The notes: generated by a model not told the origin, from the letters alone. Positions 7,273-15,031 are shown, numbered from the stretch's first letter. The stretch is 20,630 bases of DNA from Deltaproteobacteria bacterium UBA6601 (GCA_002433485.1 DJIF01000015.1:1-20630), one strand, 5' to 3'. Translations and numbers: made by a program.

Positions 7273-8679
7273 TCAACCGGCGCTCCGGGCGAGAGCCGCA
7301 CGCATGGTCTGTAGCTTCAGGTTCACCTCGGCAAATTCCCTCACCGGATCGGAGCCAGCAACGATGCCAGCACCCGCATATAAGCGCGCCTCAGCGCCAT
7401 TGAGGAGAGCCGAACGCAACGCGACCAGGAACTCACCGTCTCCCCGGGCGTCAATCCATCCAAAGGGCGCGGCATACCAGCCCCGTGGATCCGGTTCATT
7501 CGTTTCGATCCAGTTCAGTGCACGATTAGTAGGAAGCCCGCCGACCGCAGGGGTCGGATGCAGCACTTCGACCAAGTCGAGTACATGACAGGGCTCACGC
7601 AAGACACCCTGCATGGGCGTCACCAGGTGAACAAGACCGCGCAGCGCGCGGGGCATCGCAGCCTCGGGGCGCTCCAGTTGTGCGCAAAGAGGACCCAAAG
7701 CACGCACAATCTCATCGACTACTAACTGCTGCTCGCGAAGGTCCTTACTGCTGCCCAGTAGCCTGGCGGTGTCGGCGCCCTCACAAGTGCCGGCCAGCGC
7801 TTCGGTCTGGACATCCAGTCCGCGCTTAGAGATCAAACGCTCCGGGCTGGCGCCAACAAAGGAGAGTGCACCCTCCGTGATGGCAAAACGGGTAGCGGTA
7901 TGTCGCTCATCAGCGAGGGCAGTCAGTACCTCAGCCAATCCAGCTCCCCCGAACTCAAGCAGCTGACAGCGCGCTTGAACAACCTTGTCCAACTCGCCAC
8001 GCTGGATACCTGCCAGGATGTCCTGGGCACCCTGCTCCCACAGAGCCGCACTGCGCGCCAGCAAGGCGGGATCCTCATCGGCAAGTGGGATCGAGACCTT
8101 GGAACGAGGCGCTGCAGCCGGCGCCGCTGCCAGATCGGTTAATAGCGCAAGGAGGGTCTCACGCTCAGCAGAAAAGCGCGTCACTGTAGCGCCATCAGCA
8201 CCTCGCTCAATAACGCCAAGCAACAGCGCATGGTCGCCTTCACAACGATAGGTCCAGCGAGGTAGTCGGAACAGAGCGTCGCCAAGCTCCCTCCATGGGC
8301 CCTGCACTGCCTGGTCCGCACTGAAGGAAAAGCCTCCAAGCAGCACCGGTTCTACTCCGGGGAGTGCAGCACGATCGACGCGATCCAGAAGCGCGGCGGC
8401 CTTCTGCCGTACCGCAGCAAAACGACCAGGCCCTGAAGCCACCACCCTGCCGGCTTCGCCAATACCCAGCAACGCTGGACCGCTTGCTGGCTGCCACAAC
8501 ACCACCGGCTCATCAGCGAGGGCCGCAAGCAGCAGTTCTGGAGCCACCCTGGGAGCCTGTACACAGAACAGCGAAAACGGACCCGGAACAGACCCTTGAC
8601 CAGCAGCCGGCTCCGCGCCAGCCCAGGACTCTTCGGAGGACAGCCCGACAGAAGAACCTTGCGAAGCAATGCGTGCCAT
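7273..8679 (-). CDS. menF: Isochorismate synthase MenF
   Basis: Chorismate-utilising enzyme that converts chorismate to isochorismate, the committed entry into the classical menaquinone route. The 468-residue protein has the chorismate-binding domain in its C-terminal half: ELDKVVQAR with the candidate catalytic Lys232, GASPERL (276-282), TEALAGT (292-298), HPTPAVGG (374-381) and YAGAGIVAGSDP (434-445) followed by the acidic Mg site around E448/E451. A siderophore-type EntC or anthranilate synthase is less likely because menD follows directly. The ATG at 8679 has GGAG 9 nt upstream and starts 23 nt after the prenyl synthase stop. The first ~30 residues are Ser/Ala/Gly-rich and probably flexible. 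Confidence 0.93.
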   Translation of the reverse strand: MARIASQGSSVGLSSEESWAGAEPAAGQGSVPGPFSLFCVQAPRVAPELLLAALADEPVVLWQPASGPALLGIGEAGRVVASGPGRFAAVRQKAAALLDRVDRAALPGVEPVLLGGFSFSADQAVQGPWRELGDALFRLPRWTYRCEGDHALLLGVIERGADGATVTRFSAERETLLALLTDLAAAPAAAPRSKVSIPLADEDPALLARSAALWEQGAQDILAGIQRGELDKVVQARCQLLEFGGAGLAEVLTALADERHTATRFAITEGALSFVGASPERLISKRGLDVQTEALAGTCEGADTARLLGSSKDLREQQLVVDEIVRALGPLCAQLERPEAAMPRALRGLVHLVTPMQGVLREPCHVLDLVEVLHPTPAVGGLPTNRALNWIETNEPDPRGWYAAPFGWIDARGDGEFLVALRSALLNGAEARLYAGAGIVAGSDPVREFAEVNLKLQTMRAALARSAG

Positions 8680-8702
8680 CAGCAGGGACTCCGGTAAACG
8701 GC

Positions 8703-9896
8703 TCAGCGAATCCTGCTCAGCAGCAGCTCACAAAGACCGGCCAGACCACTGCGAGCTGGCCCCTCAGGTACTCCCTCAAGGGCTCCAATTGCAGCCTTAC
8801 TGCGCTCCGCGGCGACCGCTCGAGTGTCCTGGATAGCGCCGGTTAAACCAATCGCATCAACAATCCCACGCATCTGTGCATCAACATCAACAACTGGACC
8901 CGATTCTGCAGCCAGCAGCGCCTCAAGCCGAGGACGGAGCGACTCATCGCGAGACATCGCAAGAATCAAAGGATAGGTCGCCTTACCCTCCCGCAGATCG
9001 GCAAACAGGTTCTTGCCGGTCTGCTCGGGCTCCCCGCAAAGATCCAACAGGTCGTCGACCAGCTGGAAGGTGTGACCAAGTTCGCGACCAAAGGACTCCA
9101 GTGCATCACACACCTGATCGGAGCAGCCACCAGCCCGGCCACCAGCCCGCAGGGCCCAACCAAACAAAGCACCAGTCTTGCCGACTACCACGCCCTGGTA
9201 GGTTTCGATGTCGACGACCAGCAGGTCGCGACAGGTGAGCTGCAAGGACTCGGCAGCGATCATCTCATCGATAGCGTCCAGCATGCTCGGCAAGAGCTTC
9301 GGCAGGCCGGTATTGACCACCTTACGAATGGCATCGATAAGCAGCAGATCGCCGGCAAAGATGGAGGCCGCATTTCCATAAATGAGACGGGCGGAAGGAG
9401 CGCCACGGCGAGTTTCGCCCAGATCAACCACATCATCATGAAGCAGGGTCGCTGAGTGAATCAGCTCAACGGCGACACCAAGATCCCGAACATGACCGTC
9501 ACTGGGCTGACCGACGCGGGCCGCAAGCGCCAGGCAAAGGGGCCGCAAGCGCTTGCCCCCCAGTCCTACCAGATGCTCAGCACTGGCCTGTACCGGACCA
9601 TGACAGCCCAATGGACCCGTCAGAGCCTGCGAGACTGCGACCAGATCACGCCCCACCAGAACCGCCAGCCCTTGTAGTCGTTCCCCCAACTGCGCCAGCT
9701 CATACTCATCACAAACTGAGCAGAGCTGCTGCAACACAGCGGTCGCATGGGAAGCCGAATCCTCCACCTCAGTCGTCCCCACAACCGCCTCGGAACGCAG
9801 CGCAGTTGGAGCTGAGTCCACTGCCGGAGCAGCTGCCGCAGAAGTCTCCGCGGGAGACGAAGCGAGCGCAGACGCAAAGTTGGAGCTGGAACGCAT
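8703..9896 (-). CDS. Polyprenyl (trans) diphosphate synthase
   Basis: All-trans prenyl elongase that builds the side chain used by MenA. The 397-residue protein has GGKRLRP (113-119), the first Asp-rich motif LLHDDVVDLGETRRG with DDVVD at 154-158, GKT near 239 and the second motif DDLLD at 281-285. The catalytic fold starts about 60 residues later than in typical IspB/HepT-like enzymes: residues 1-50 are Ala/Ser/Thr-rich with low complexity, possibly a disordered extension. The product chain length cannot be read reliably. The ATG at 9896 is chosen; TTG codons at 9899 and 9908 are alternatives, with GAGG lying 13, 10 and 1 nt from the three starts. First gene of the menaquinone operon. Confidence 0.9.
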   Translation of the reverse strand: MRSSSNFASALASSPAETSAAAAPAVDSAPTALRSEAVVGTTEVEDSASHATAVLQQLCSVCDEYELAQLGERLQGLAVLVGRDLVAVSQALTGPLGCHGPVQASAEHLVGLGGKRLRPLCLALAARVGQPSDGHVRDLGVAVELIHSATLLHDDVVDLGETRRGAPSARLIYGNAASIFAGDLLLIDAIRKVVNTGLPKLLPSMLDAIDEMIAAESLQLTCRDLLVVDIETYQGVVVGKTGALFGWALRAGGRAGGCSDQVCDALESFGRELGHTFQLVDDLLDLCGEPEQTGKNLFADLREGKATYPLILAMSRDESLRPRLEALLAAESGPVVDVDAQMRGIVDAIGLTGAIQDTRAVAAERSKAAIGALEGVPEGPARSGLAGLCELLLSRIR

Positions 9897-9947
9897 CAAG
9901 CTGGCCAATCCTCAGGTAGGATCCCGACCAGAAGGAGGTCGAGCGAA

Positions 9948-9981
9948 CCTTGCATACTTCCCCGCGCGGGAGAGCGCAAGG
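9948..9981. promoter_or_regulatory. Nested inverted repeat in divergent intergenic region
   Basis: CCTTGC (9948-9953) pairs with GCAAGG (9976-9981) around the perfect palindrome CCCGCGCGGG (9961-9970); both share nearly the same centre. It lies in the 192-nt gap between the divergent menaquinone operon and the DUF4234 gene, so an operator or mRNA structure is possible. No confident -35/-10 pair was found on either strand of this gap. Confidence 0.35.
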
Positions 9982-10072
9982 ATTCAATGGTCCACCCGGC
10001 CATACTGCTAGTGAAGGAAGCCTCCAGCAGGACGGTCATATCAGGCAAAGAGAAACTACTCCAAACAACCTT

Positions 10073-10080
10073 AAAAGGAG
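10073..10080 (+). promoter_or_regulatory. Ribosome binding site of DUF4234 gene
   Basis: AAAAGGAG with an 8-nt spacer to the ATG at 10089. It decides against the longer open frame that begins at 9987. Confidence 0.7.
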
Positions 10081-10088
10081 CAGCCAGG

Positions 10089-10475
10089 ATGCAGGGCGCA
10101 ACCCGTTCATCGGTCTCTGAACGAAATCTCGCCATCTACGTGATCCTGTCTGTACTGACCCTGGGCTTGTGGGGAATCGTCTGGTTCTTCCAGATCGGCG
10201 GTGACATCGGACGCCTGCGAGGTGACGGCAAGCCCAGTCCCTTCATCGACCTGCTGCTGTCGCTGTGCACCTGCGGTCTGTGGTTCTTGATCGTCGGCTA
10301 CACCTGGGGCGACAAACTAAATGAAGGTCTGCGCAACCGCTCGCTGCCCAGTAACGACAACCTGCCCATCCTGACCCTGGTACTCGGCCTCTTCGGGCTC
10401 CAGCTGATCTCCTTCGTGCTCTGGCAGAACGAACTCAACAAGGTGGCACAGGGCACTGGCATGAGAACACCTTGA
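10089..10475 (+). CDS. Small membrane protein, DUF4234-like
   Basis: A 128-residue protein with three predicted membrane segments (about 14-36, 52-73 and 91-113) and the sequence RNLAIYVILSVLTLGLWGIVWFF at the start, characteristic of DUF4234-type inner-membrane proteins of unknown function. The ATG at 10089 is fixed by AAAAGGAG at 10073-10080 with an 8-nt spacer. The frame is open from 9987, but the extra 34 residues have no ribosome site and disagree with the family start. It is divergent from the menaquinone operon and 49 nt upstream of the epimerase gene, so co-transcription with the latter is possible, though their functions have no evident link. Confidence 0.8.
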   Translation: MQGATRSSVSERNLAIYVILSVLTLGLWGIVWFFQIGGDIGRLRGDGKPSPFIDLLLSLCTCGLWFLIVGYTWGDKLNEGLRNRSLPSNDNLPILTLVLGLFGLQLISFVLWQNELNKVAQGTGMRTP

Positions 10476-10524
10476 GCGCTAACTTCCCAGACTCTTCCCC
10501 CGTCCGCCGCACCGAGTTCCAACC

Positions 10525-11670
10525 ATGTCCTTAGACCTGTCAATCGCTTTCATCGTAGGCACCCGCCCCAACTTTCCCAAAGTCGCCCCCATGCTGGCAG
10601 CACTGCAGGAGGCGCCTGATGTGCGCCCCATTCTGGTGCACACTGGCCAACACTACGACCCCGAACTCAGCTCCATGTTCTTCGAAGACCTGGGCATCTC
10701 CGCACCGGACTGGATGCTGGGGGTCGGCAGCGGCAGTCACGCTGAACAGACCGCCCGGGTAATGATGAGCTTTGAGGCCCACTGCCTTGAAGACCGACCG
10801 GATGGAGTGGTCGTCGTCGGCGACGTCAATTCGACCCTTGCCTGCACCCTGGTGGCCAGCAAGCTACAGATTCCAGTGGTGCATGTTGAAGCGGGTCTGC
10901 GCTCCCGAGACCGAACTATGCCGGAAGAATTGAACCGACTCGCCACCGACGTCTTGGCAGATCGTCTCTATACCCACTGCCAGGAAGCGGTTGATAACCT
11001 CCTCGCAGAAGGCATCCCTGAATCCCGCATCTGCCCGGTGGGTAACGTCATGATCGACAGCCTGCTGCGAGTGCGTACCCGGGCCAAAAGGCCCGCCAAT
11101 CTGCCGGCAGAACTGCTGGTGGAGCGCGGCTATGGACTGGTCACCCTGCATCGTCCAGCCCTGGTCGACAACGCCAAGCTGCTAAAGCCCATGCTCGACG
11201 CGCTGGCCAGTATCTCCAGGGACCTGCCACTCATCTATCCGGTCCATCCCCGGGCAATGGCCCGCATGGCCCGTTTCGGCCTGATCAGTGATACCCAGTC
11301 GGATGCCAGCCTGCTGCGCTATGAGGAGTCAATGCTCCACCTGTGCAAGCCAATCCGTTACCAGGAGTTCCTGTGGCTGATGGATCACGCGCGGCTGTTG
11401 ATTACCGACTCCGGCGGGATTCAGGAGGAGACTACTGCGCTGGGCGTCCCCTGCCTGACAGTCCGCGAAAACACTGAGCGCGCGGTCACCATCCATGAAG
11501 GCACCAACGAACTCATTGGAGTCGACCCCCAGCGACTGCTCGAAGCGGTCCCCAGAGTCCTCGCTGAGGAGATGCCTCGCGGTGACCGGGTTCCAGCTCA
11601 GTGGGATGGCCAGGCGGGACAGCGGATCATCGCCGATCTGGTGCCGTGGCTGAGAGCACGCAAGCAATGA
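10525..11670 (+). CDS. wecB: UDP-N-acetylglucosamine 2-epimerase (non-hydrolysing)
   Basis: Cytoplasmic enzyme of the GT-B-like epimerase family that interconverts UDP-GlcNAc and UDP-ManNAc for surface polysaccharides. The 381 residues show the family signature in order: GTRPNFPKVAPM (12-23), GQHYDPE (41-47), GDVNST (99-104), HVEAGLRS (120-127), MPEELNR (132-138), VTLHRP with His209, and DSGGIQEE (295-302) followed by RENTER. Usual length. The ATG at 10525 has only a poor upstream ribosome site but gives the expected N-terminus. A WbpI-type enzyme acting on a diacetamido-uronic acid sugar is an alternative, since wbpD/wbpB-like genes lie 7 kb away; motifs alone do not settle this. The next gene overlaps its stop by ATGA. 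Confidence 0.9.
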   Translation: MSLDLSIAFIVGTRPNFPKVAPMLAALQEAPDVRPILVHTGQHYDPELSSMFFEDLGISAPDWMLGVGSGSHAEQTARVMMSFEAHCLEDRPDGVVVVGDVNSTLACTLVASKLQIPVVHVEAGLRSRDRTMPEELNRLATDVLADRLYTHCQEAVDNLLAEGIPESRICPVGNVMIDSLLRVRTRAKRPANLPAELLVERGYGLVTLHRPALVDNAKLLKPMLDALASISRDLPLIYPVHPRAMARMARFGLISDTQSDASLLRYEESMLHLCKPIRYQEFLWLMDHARLLITDSGGIQEETTALGVPCLTVRENTERAVTIHEGTNELIGVDPQRLLEAVPRVLAEEMPRGDRVPAQWDGQAGQRIIADLVPWLRARKQ

Positions 11671-12095
11671 CCGGTCTGCCCCGGCAGCGTCACCTGGGTT
11701 GGCTGTCCGCTGTTGCCTGGGGCCTGTTACTAAGCCTGACTTGTGGCTGCAAAAAGGAAATGCCCGCAGAAATCCTCGGAACCTGGACCAGTGTCGAAGA
11801 ACTGGAAGACGGAAGCAGGTGGTCTCTCACCTACATCATTGGCCCGAAACGATACTGGGTGAGCGGCGACCCACCCACCGTCGAAGGAGGACTGGTCGCC
11901 GTGGATGCGGTCGACTGCCGCCGTTATCATCTGGTCTTCACCGAGCGCGTGGCCAACGGTGAGCTGGCCCCAGACATCAATGTCTGGGTAGAACTGAGCC
12001 ACGATGGCTCTCAGATGCGCTGGCAGGAGCACCTCTACCGCCGCGTCTCCGATGTCCGGGAACCGGGCGACGACTACCGCTACGACCCGAGCTGA
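11667..12095 (+). CDS. Small predicted lipoprotein, unknown function
   Basis: A 142-residue protein with an N-terminal positive stretch, hydrophobic core and LTCGC at residues 24-28; Cys28 followed by KKE is the likely lipidated cysteine, though the lipobox is not canonical. The mature part (LGTWTSVEELEDGSRWSLTYIIG...) looks like a small beta-rich fold reminiscent of lipocalin-like proteins that begin with GTW; this is only an impression. The ATG at 11667 overlaps the epimerase stop (ATGA), so the two are translationally coupled. A start at 11601 is open but lies inside the epimerase gene. It ends 11 nt from the convergent DegT-like gene. Confidence 0.72.
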   Translation: MTGLPRQRHLGWLSAVAWGLLLSLTCGCKKEMPAEILGTWTSVEELEDGSRWSLTYIIGPKRYWVSGDPPTVEGGLVAVDAVDCRRYHLVFTERVANGELAPDINVWVELSHDGSQMRWQEHLYRRVSDVREPGDDYRYDPS

Positions 12096-12106
12096 ACGGC
12101 AGCCTT

Positions 12107-13366
12107 TCAGGCAGCCCCGCCGCTTACCACTCGCAGCTTGGGATGCTCGGAAACAGCCGGAGCCAGTTTTCCATCCAGCGACGGCAGCGGCTCCAGGGCT
12201 GGAGCCAGGCTGTCAGGTGCGCCACCGCCACTACGCAGGACCGCCCGGCGCAGCGCCTCTGTAAGGAAGCCCATATCATCGGGGCGATAAAAGGGATGCA
12301 GCGGCAGAAACAAAACCCCATCAGCCAGTTGCCTGGCACGCGGCCCTCTGGCTCCCTGGGGAGCCACCCAATCAGCTAATCCGGGAACGCAATGTACGCC
12401 CAGCTCTGCGAGCTTACGCCGGACCAGACGAGCATCAGTAACCCGCAGCGGAAACGATGCACCAGCCGCCAGAGAGCCGGCCGGGTCCTCGATACTAGAA
12501 GAGCCCGGCAGATGTGAGCTGTGCAAATGCAGGTCGCGCACATGTCGAGCCCGCTGAGCCCACCTCTCATTGCTCTGAAACAGGCGCGCCTGAGCCGCAG
12601 CAAAATACCAACGCGGCACCCGACCCTGGGCCAGGCCTGGCGCTGGGCTTTGCTCGCTTGGCCCGCTCCAGAGCAGCCGCAAACGAGGCTCATAACGCAG
12701 TGTATCGGCCACCAGTCGGAGCGCTGCAGGAATGCTCATGCGCAGGGTCGTACGCGGTCGTCCCGCTCGATCCAATCGGTCTCGATGGCCAAACAGAACG
12801 GCAGCGGAGAGTAGTGAGGGAACCGGCTCCCCATCAGCGGGAAGGAGCACCAGATCCGCAAAGCGCTCCGGTCCCAGCTCACCAACTCTGCTGCCGACAC
12901 TGGCGCGACCGTCCAGAGCAAAGACAACGCCCCTGCGAGCACACAGTTCCTCGATAGCGGGCAGTGCTGAGCAATCTCCAGCAACCGGGGCGCAAAGCAC
13001 TGCTTTGGCACCGGCCTCGATGGCCTCGGCAATCTCTTCGGGACCCGGATCCAGGCGCCCCAACGCCGGCTCCAACCAGAACACCTCTGAGAAGCTGGCA
13101 GCGAGAGCCTCTCGATAGCCTGGCCGGGTCCAGGCTGGAGCGGCAACCATGGCACCAGCCTCCCCAATTCGGGAAGCAATAGCGGCACAGAGATCCAGCT
13201 CAGGCTGAGGCGCCCAACGAGGCAAAATCCGCCCGTAATGGTCAGAAGCCGCCACACACAGTTCGCCAGGAGTGCGCGCCCAAGGACCGGACCGAGCAAG
13301 AATCGCCAAAATCACCTGACGATCAAGAGGAGGGGAGAGAGCTGGTATGGAGCGAGGCAAAAGCAC
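12107..13366 (-). CDS. DegT/DnrJ/EryC1-fold aminotransferase-like protein, PLP lysine apparently missing
   Basis: About 419 residues, resembling sugar aminotransferases of the DegT family. The ALxPP-type start, the region up to VFALDGRASVGSRVGELGPERFADLVLL, and the C-terminal FPLRV ... ARQLADGVLFLPLHPF ... ALRRAV all align by eye with that family. The Asp that contacts the PLP ring nitrogen appears kept (ALDGRAS). But where active members have a FSF-x-P-x-K sequence with the Schiff-base lysine, this protein reads VLLPADGEPVPSLLSAAV with no lysine, and the SGTAAL phosphate loop is not recognisable. It may be a non-catalytic homologue. The start is uncertain: GTG 13366 places the family N-terminus correctly; the frame is open to a GTG at 13441, and no start has a good ribosome site. 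Confidence 0.72.
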   Translation of the reverse strand: MLLPRSIPALSPPLDRQVILAILARSGPWARTPGELCVAASDHYGRILPRWAPQPELDLCAAIASRIGEAGAMVAAPAWTRPGYREALAASFSEVFWLEPALGRLDPGPEEIAEAIEAGAKAVLCAPVAGDCSALPAIEELCARRGVVFALDGRASVGSRVGELGPERFADLVLLPADGEPVPSLLSAAVLFGHRDRLDRAGRPRTTLRMSIPAALRLVADTLRYEPRLRLLWSGPSEQSPAPGLAQGRVPRWYFAAAQARLFQSNERWAQRARHVRDLHLHSSHLPGSSSIEDPAGSLAAGASFPLRVTDARLVRRKLAELGVHCVPGLADWVAPQGARGPRARQLADGVLFLPLHPFYRPDDMGFLTEALRRAVLRSGGGAPDSLAPALEPLPSLDGKLAPAVSEHPKLRVVSGGAA

Positions 13367-13390
13367 GACAAGCACGATAGCACCCGTGCC

Positions 13391-13408
13391 AACGAGCCGC
13401 TGCTCGTT
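13391..13408. promoter_or_regulatory. Inverted repeat upstream of DegT-like gene
   Basis: AACGAGC (13391-13397) and GCTCGTT (13402-13408) are perfect 7-bp arms around a CGCT loop. If the DegT-like gene starts at 13366 this lies in the 131-nt divergent region shared with def, and could be an operator or 5'-leader hairpin. Confidence 0.3.
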
Positions 13409-13482
13409 AGGGATACCAGGGCAGATCGCAGCAAGCAGCACAAGACTTCAGCAAAATCGAGACCAGCGCAGCCACCGCACGG

Positions 13483-13491
13483 TGTTATATA
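13483..13491 (+). promoter_or_regulatory. Putative extended -10 of def; possibly leaderless
   Basis: TG-T-TATATA (13483-13491) resembles an extended -10 element and ends 6 nt before the def ATG at 13498, which would put the transcription start at or next to the start codon. No recognisable -35 is seen, and there is no usable Shine-Dalgarno before the ATG: the AGGGG at 13491-13495 ends 2 nt from it. Confidence 0.4.
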
Positions 13492-13497
13492 GGGGCC

Positions 13498-14052
13498 ATG
13501 GCTATCCTGCCCATCATTGAAGTTCCCGACCCTCTGCTCTCCCAGGCTTCCAGGCCGGTGGAGAGCATCGGCGCAGATGTGCACAAGCTGCTCGACGACA
13601 TGGCAGAGACCATGTTTGCCGCCCCCGGCATCGGTCTCGCCGCCGTTCAGGTAGGCGTTCCTCAGCGCATCCTCATCGCCGCTGTTCCAGTGCGCGACGG
13701 AATCTCCCGCGAAGAACAAGACGATCAGGAGTTGGGCTCGGCCGCCTATCTGTGCGAGCTCATCAATCCGGTGGTGACCGAACGCAAGGGCTCAATCTGC
13801 TACGAAGAAGGCTGTCTTTCCGTTCCCGATATGACCGTAGAAGTCGACCGGTCCGAACAGATCCGGATCAGCGCGCTCGACCGCAACGGCAAGGAGTTCT
13901 CATTCGTGGCCGAGGGCTTCTATGCGGTGGTTTTCCAGCACGAGCTCGATCATCTGGACGGAGTTACCCTGCTCAGCCACATGGGCCCTCTGCGGCGCAA
14001 ACTGTTCCTTAAGAAGCTGAAGAAGCGACGCGCTGGTGGCCAGGGATCCTGA
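13498..14052 (+). CDS. def: Peptide deformylase
   Basis: Removes the formyl group from the N-terminal methionine of new proteins; Fe/Zn metallohydrolase in the cytoplasm. All three family motifs are present in the 184 residues: GIGLAAVQ (44-51), EEGCLSVP with metal ligand Cys106 (103-110), and QHELDH with His148, Glu149 and His152 (147-152). The ATG at 13498 gives the standard N-terminus. Directly upstream is a TATATA element rather than a ribosome site. The formyltransferase gene overlaps its 3' end by 17 nt, the usual def-fmt arrangement. Confidence 0.96.
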   Translation: MAILPIIEVPDPLLSQASRPVESIGADVHKLLDDMAETMFAAPGIGLAAVQVGVPQRILIAAVPVRDGISREEQDDQELGSAAYLCELINPVVTERKGSICYEEGCLSVPDMTVEVDRSEQIRISALDRNGKEFSFVAEGFYAVVFQHELDHLDGVTLLSHMGPLRRKLFLKKLKKRRAGGQGS

Positions 14053-15031
14053 GCAGGCGCTCCCCGACAAGCCCCTGGGGCGGCCCTTAAGGATTGCCTT
14101 CCTGGGGTCACCTGGGCTGGCAGTCACCAGTCTAAATGCACTGCTATCTCAACCGGATCTCTGCAAGATCGTGCAGGTCGTGGCCCAGCCGGACAAGCCA
14201 GCCGGGCGCGGGCAACGCTTGCGGCCACCAGCAGTGGCACAACGGGCCGCGGCTCTGGGACTGCCGCTCTGCCAACCGCGCAAGGTTCGTAGCGGCGATT
14301 TTCCTCAGCTCATCGAGTCGCTCCAACTCGATGTCATGGTGGTGGTTGCTTACGGCCGCATCCTGACCACTCGACTGCTGGAGGCTCCAGCGCACGGCTG
14401 TATCAACCTGCACGCTTCGCTGCTGCCCGCCTACCGGGGTGCCGGGCCCATCCAGTGGGCCTTGATCAACGGCGAACGGGAAACGGGTGTCTCCACCATG
14501 TGGATGGAGGAAGGCCTCGATACCGGCCCGATCCTGCAACAGCAAAGCACCCCCATCCAAGCTGCAGAGACGGCCTTCGAACTTGGCGAACGACTTGCAG
14601 AACTCGGCGCTGAACTGTTGTGCTCGACCTTGCTGGCACTGCGCGATGGCCAGCTCTCTGCCCACCGCCAGCCTGAGCAGGGGGTCAGTCATGCGCCTCT
14701 ACTGAGCCGTCAGGATGGCCAGATCGACTGGACTGAAAGCGCTGCTCAGCTGGATGCCCGAATCCGCGGCGTAACGCCGTGGCCTGGAGCGCGCTGCGGC
14801 TATCGGGGGCAACCACTAAAGATACTGGCTGGACACCCTGACACTGAGCTCCCGCCACCAGGATCAAAGCCTGGACAGGTGATCCGAATCGATGACCTGG
14901 GCGTGAGCGTCTGCTGCGGTCAGGGAGCACTCGTCTTGACCCGGGTGCAACCGGTGGGTAGGAAGGCACAGACTGTCAGTGACTTCCTGCGAGGCTACGG
15001 CCTTGAACTTGGGGAGGGGTTGCAGCTGTGA
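14036..15031 (+). CDS. fmt: Methionyl-tRNA formyltransferase
   Basis: Formylates Met-tRNA(fMet) with 10-formyl-THF for translation initiation. The 331-residue protein has AQPDKPAGRGQRL (50-62), the catalytic Asn124 and His126 in GCINLHASLLPAYRGAGPIQ, the SLLP motif (128-131) and Asp162 in MEEGLDTGPIL, followed by a C-terminal tRNA-binding domain (RIRGVTPWPGARC...). The GTG at 14036 overlaps def by 17 nt and is the only usual start codon before the family N-terminus (LRIAFLGSPG), so the protein carries about 17 extra residues compared with most members. It forms an operon with def; rpe follows after 55 nt. Confidence 0.95.
   Translation: MARDPEQALPDKPLGRPLRIAFLGSPGLAVTSLNALLSQPDLCKIVQVVAQPDKPAGRGQRLRPPAVAQRAAALGLPLCQPRKVRSGDFPQLIESLQLDVMVVVAYGRILTTRLLEAPAHGCINLHASLLPAYRGAGPIQWALINGERETGVSTMWMEEGLDTGPILQQQSTPIQAAETAFELGERLAELGAELLCSTLLALRDGQLSAHRQPEQGVSHAPLLSRQDGQIDWTESAAQLDARIRGVTPWPGARCGYRGQPLKILAGHPDTELPPPGSKPGQVIRIDDLGVSVCCGQGALVLTRVQPVGRKAQTVSDFLRGYGLELGEGLQL

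Noticed and set aside
9987..10088. 34-residue N-terminal extension of the DUF4234 protein
   Set aside because: No ribosome site at 9987, whereas AAAAGGAG precedes the ATG at 10089 and the family start fits there.
12736..13299. 187-codon minus-strand frame overlapping the DegT-like gene
   Set aside because: Out-of-frame shadow; only the DegT-like frame shows family similarity.
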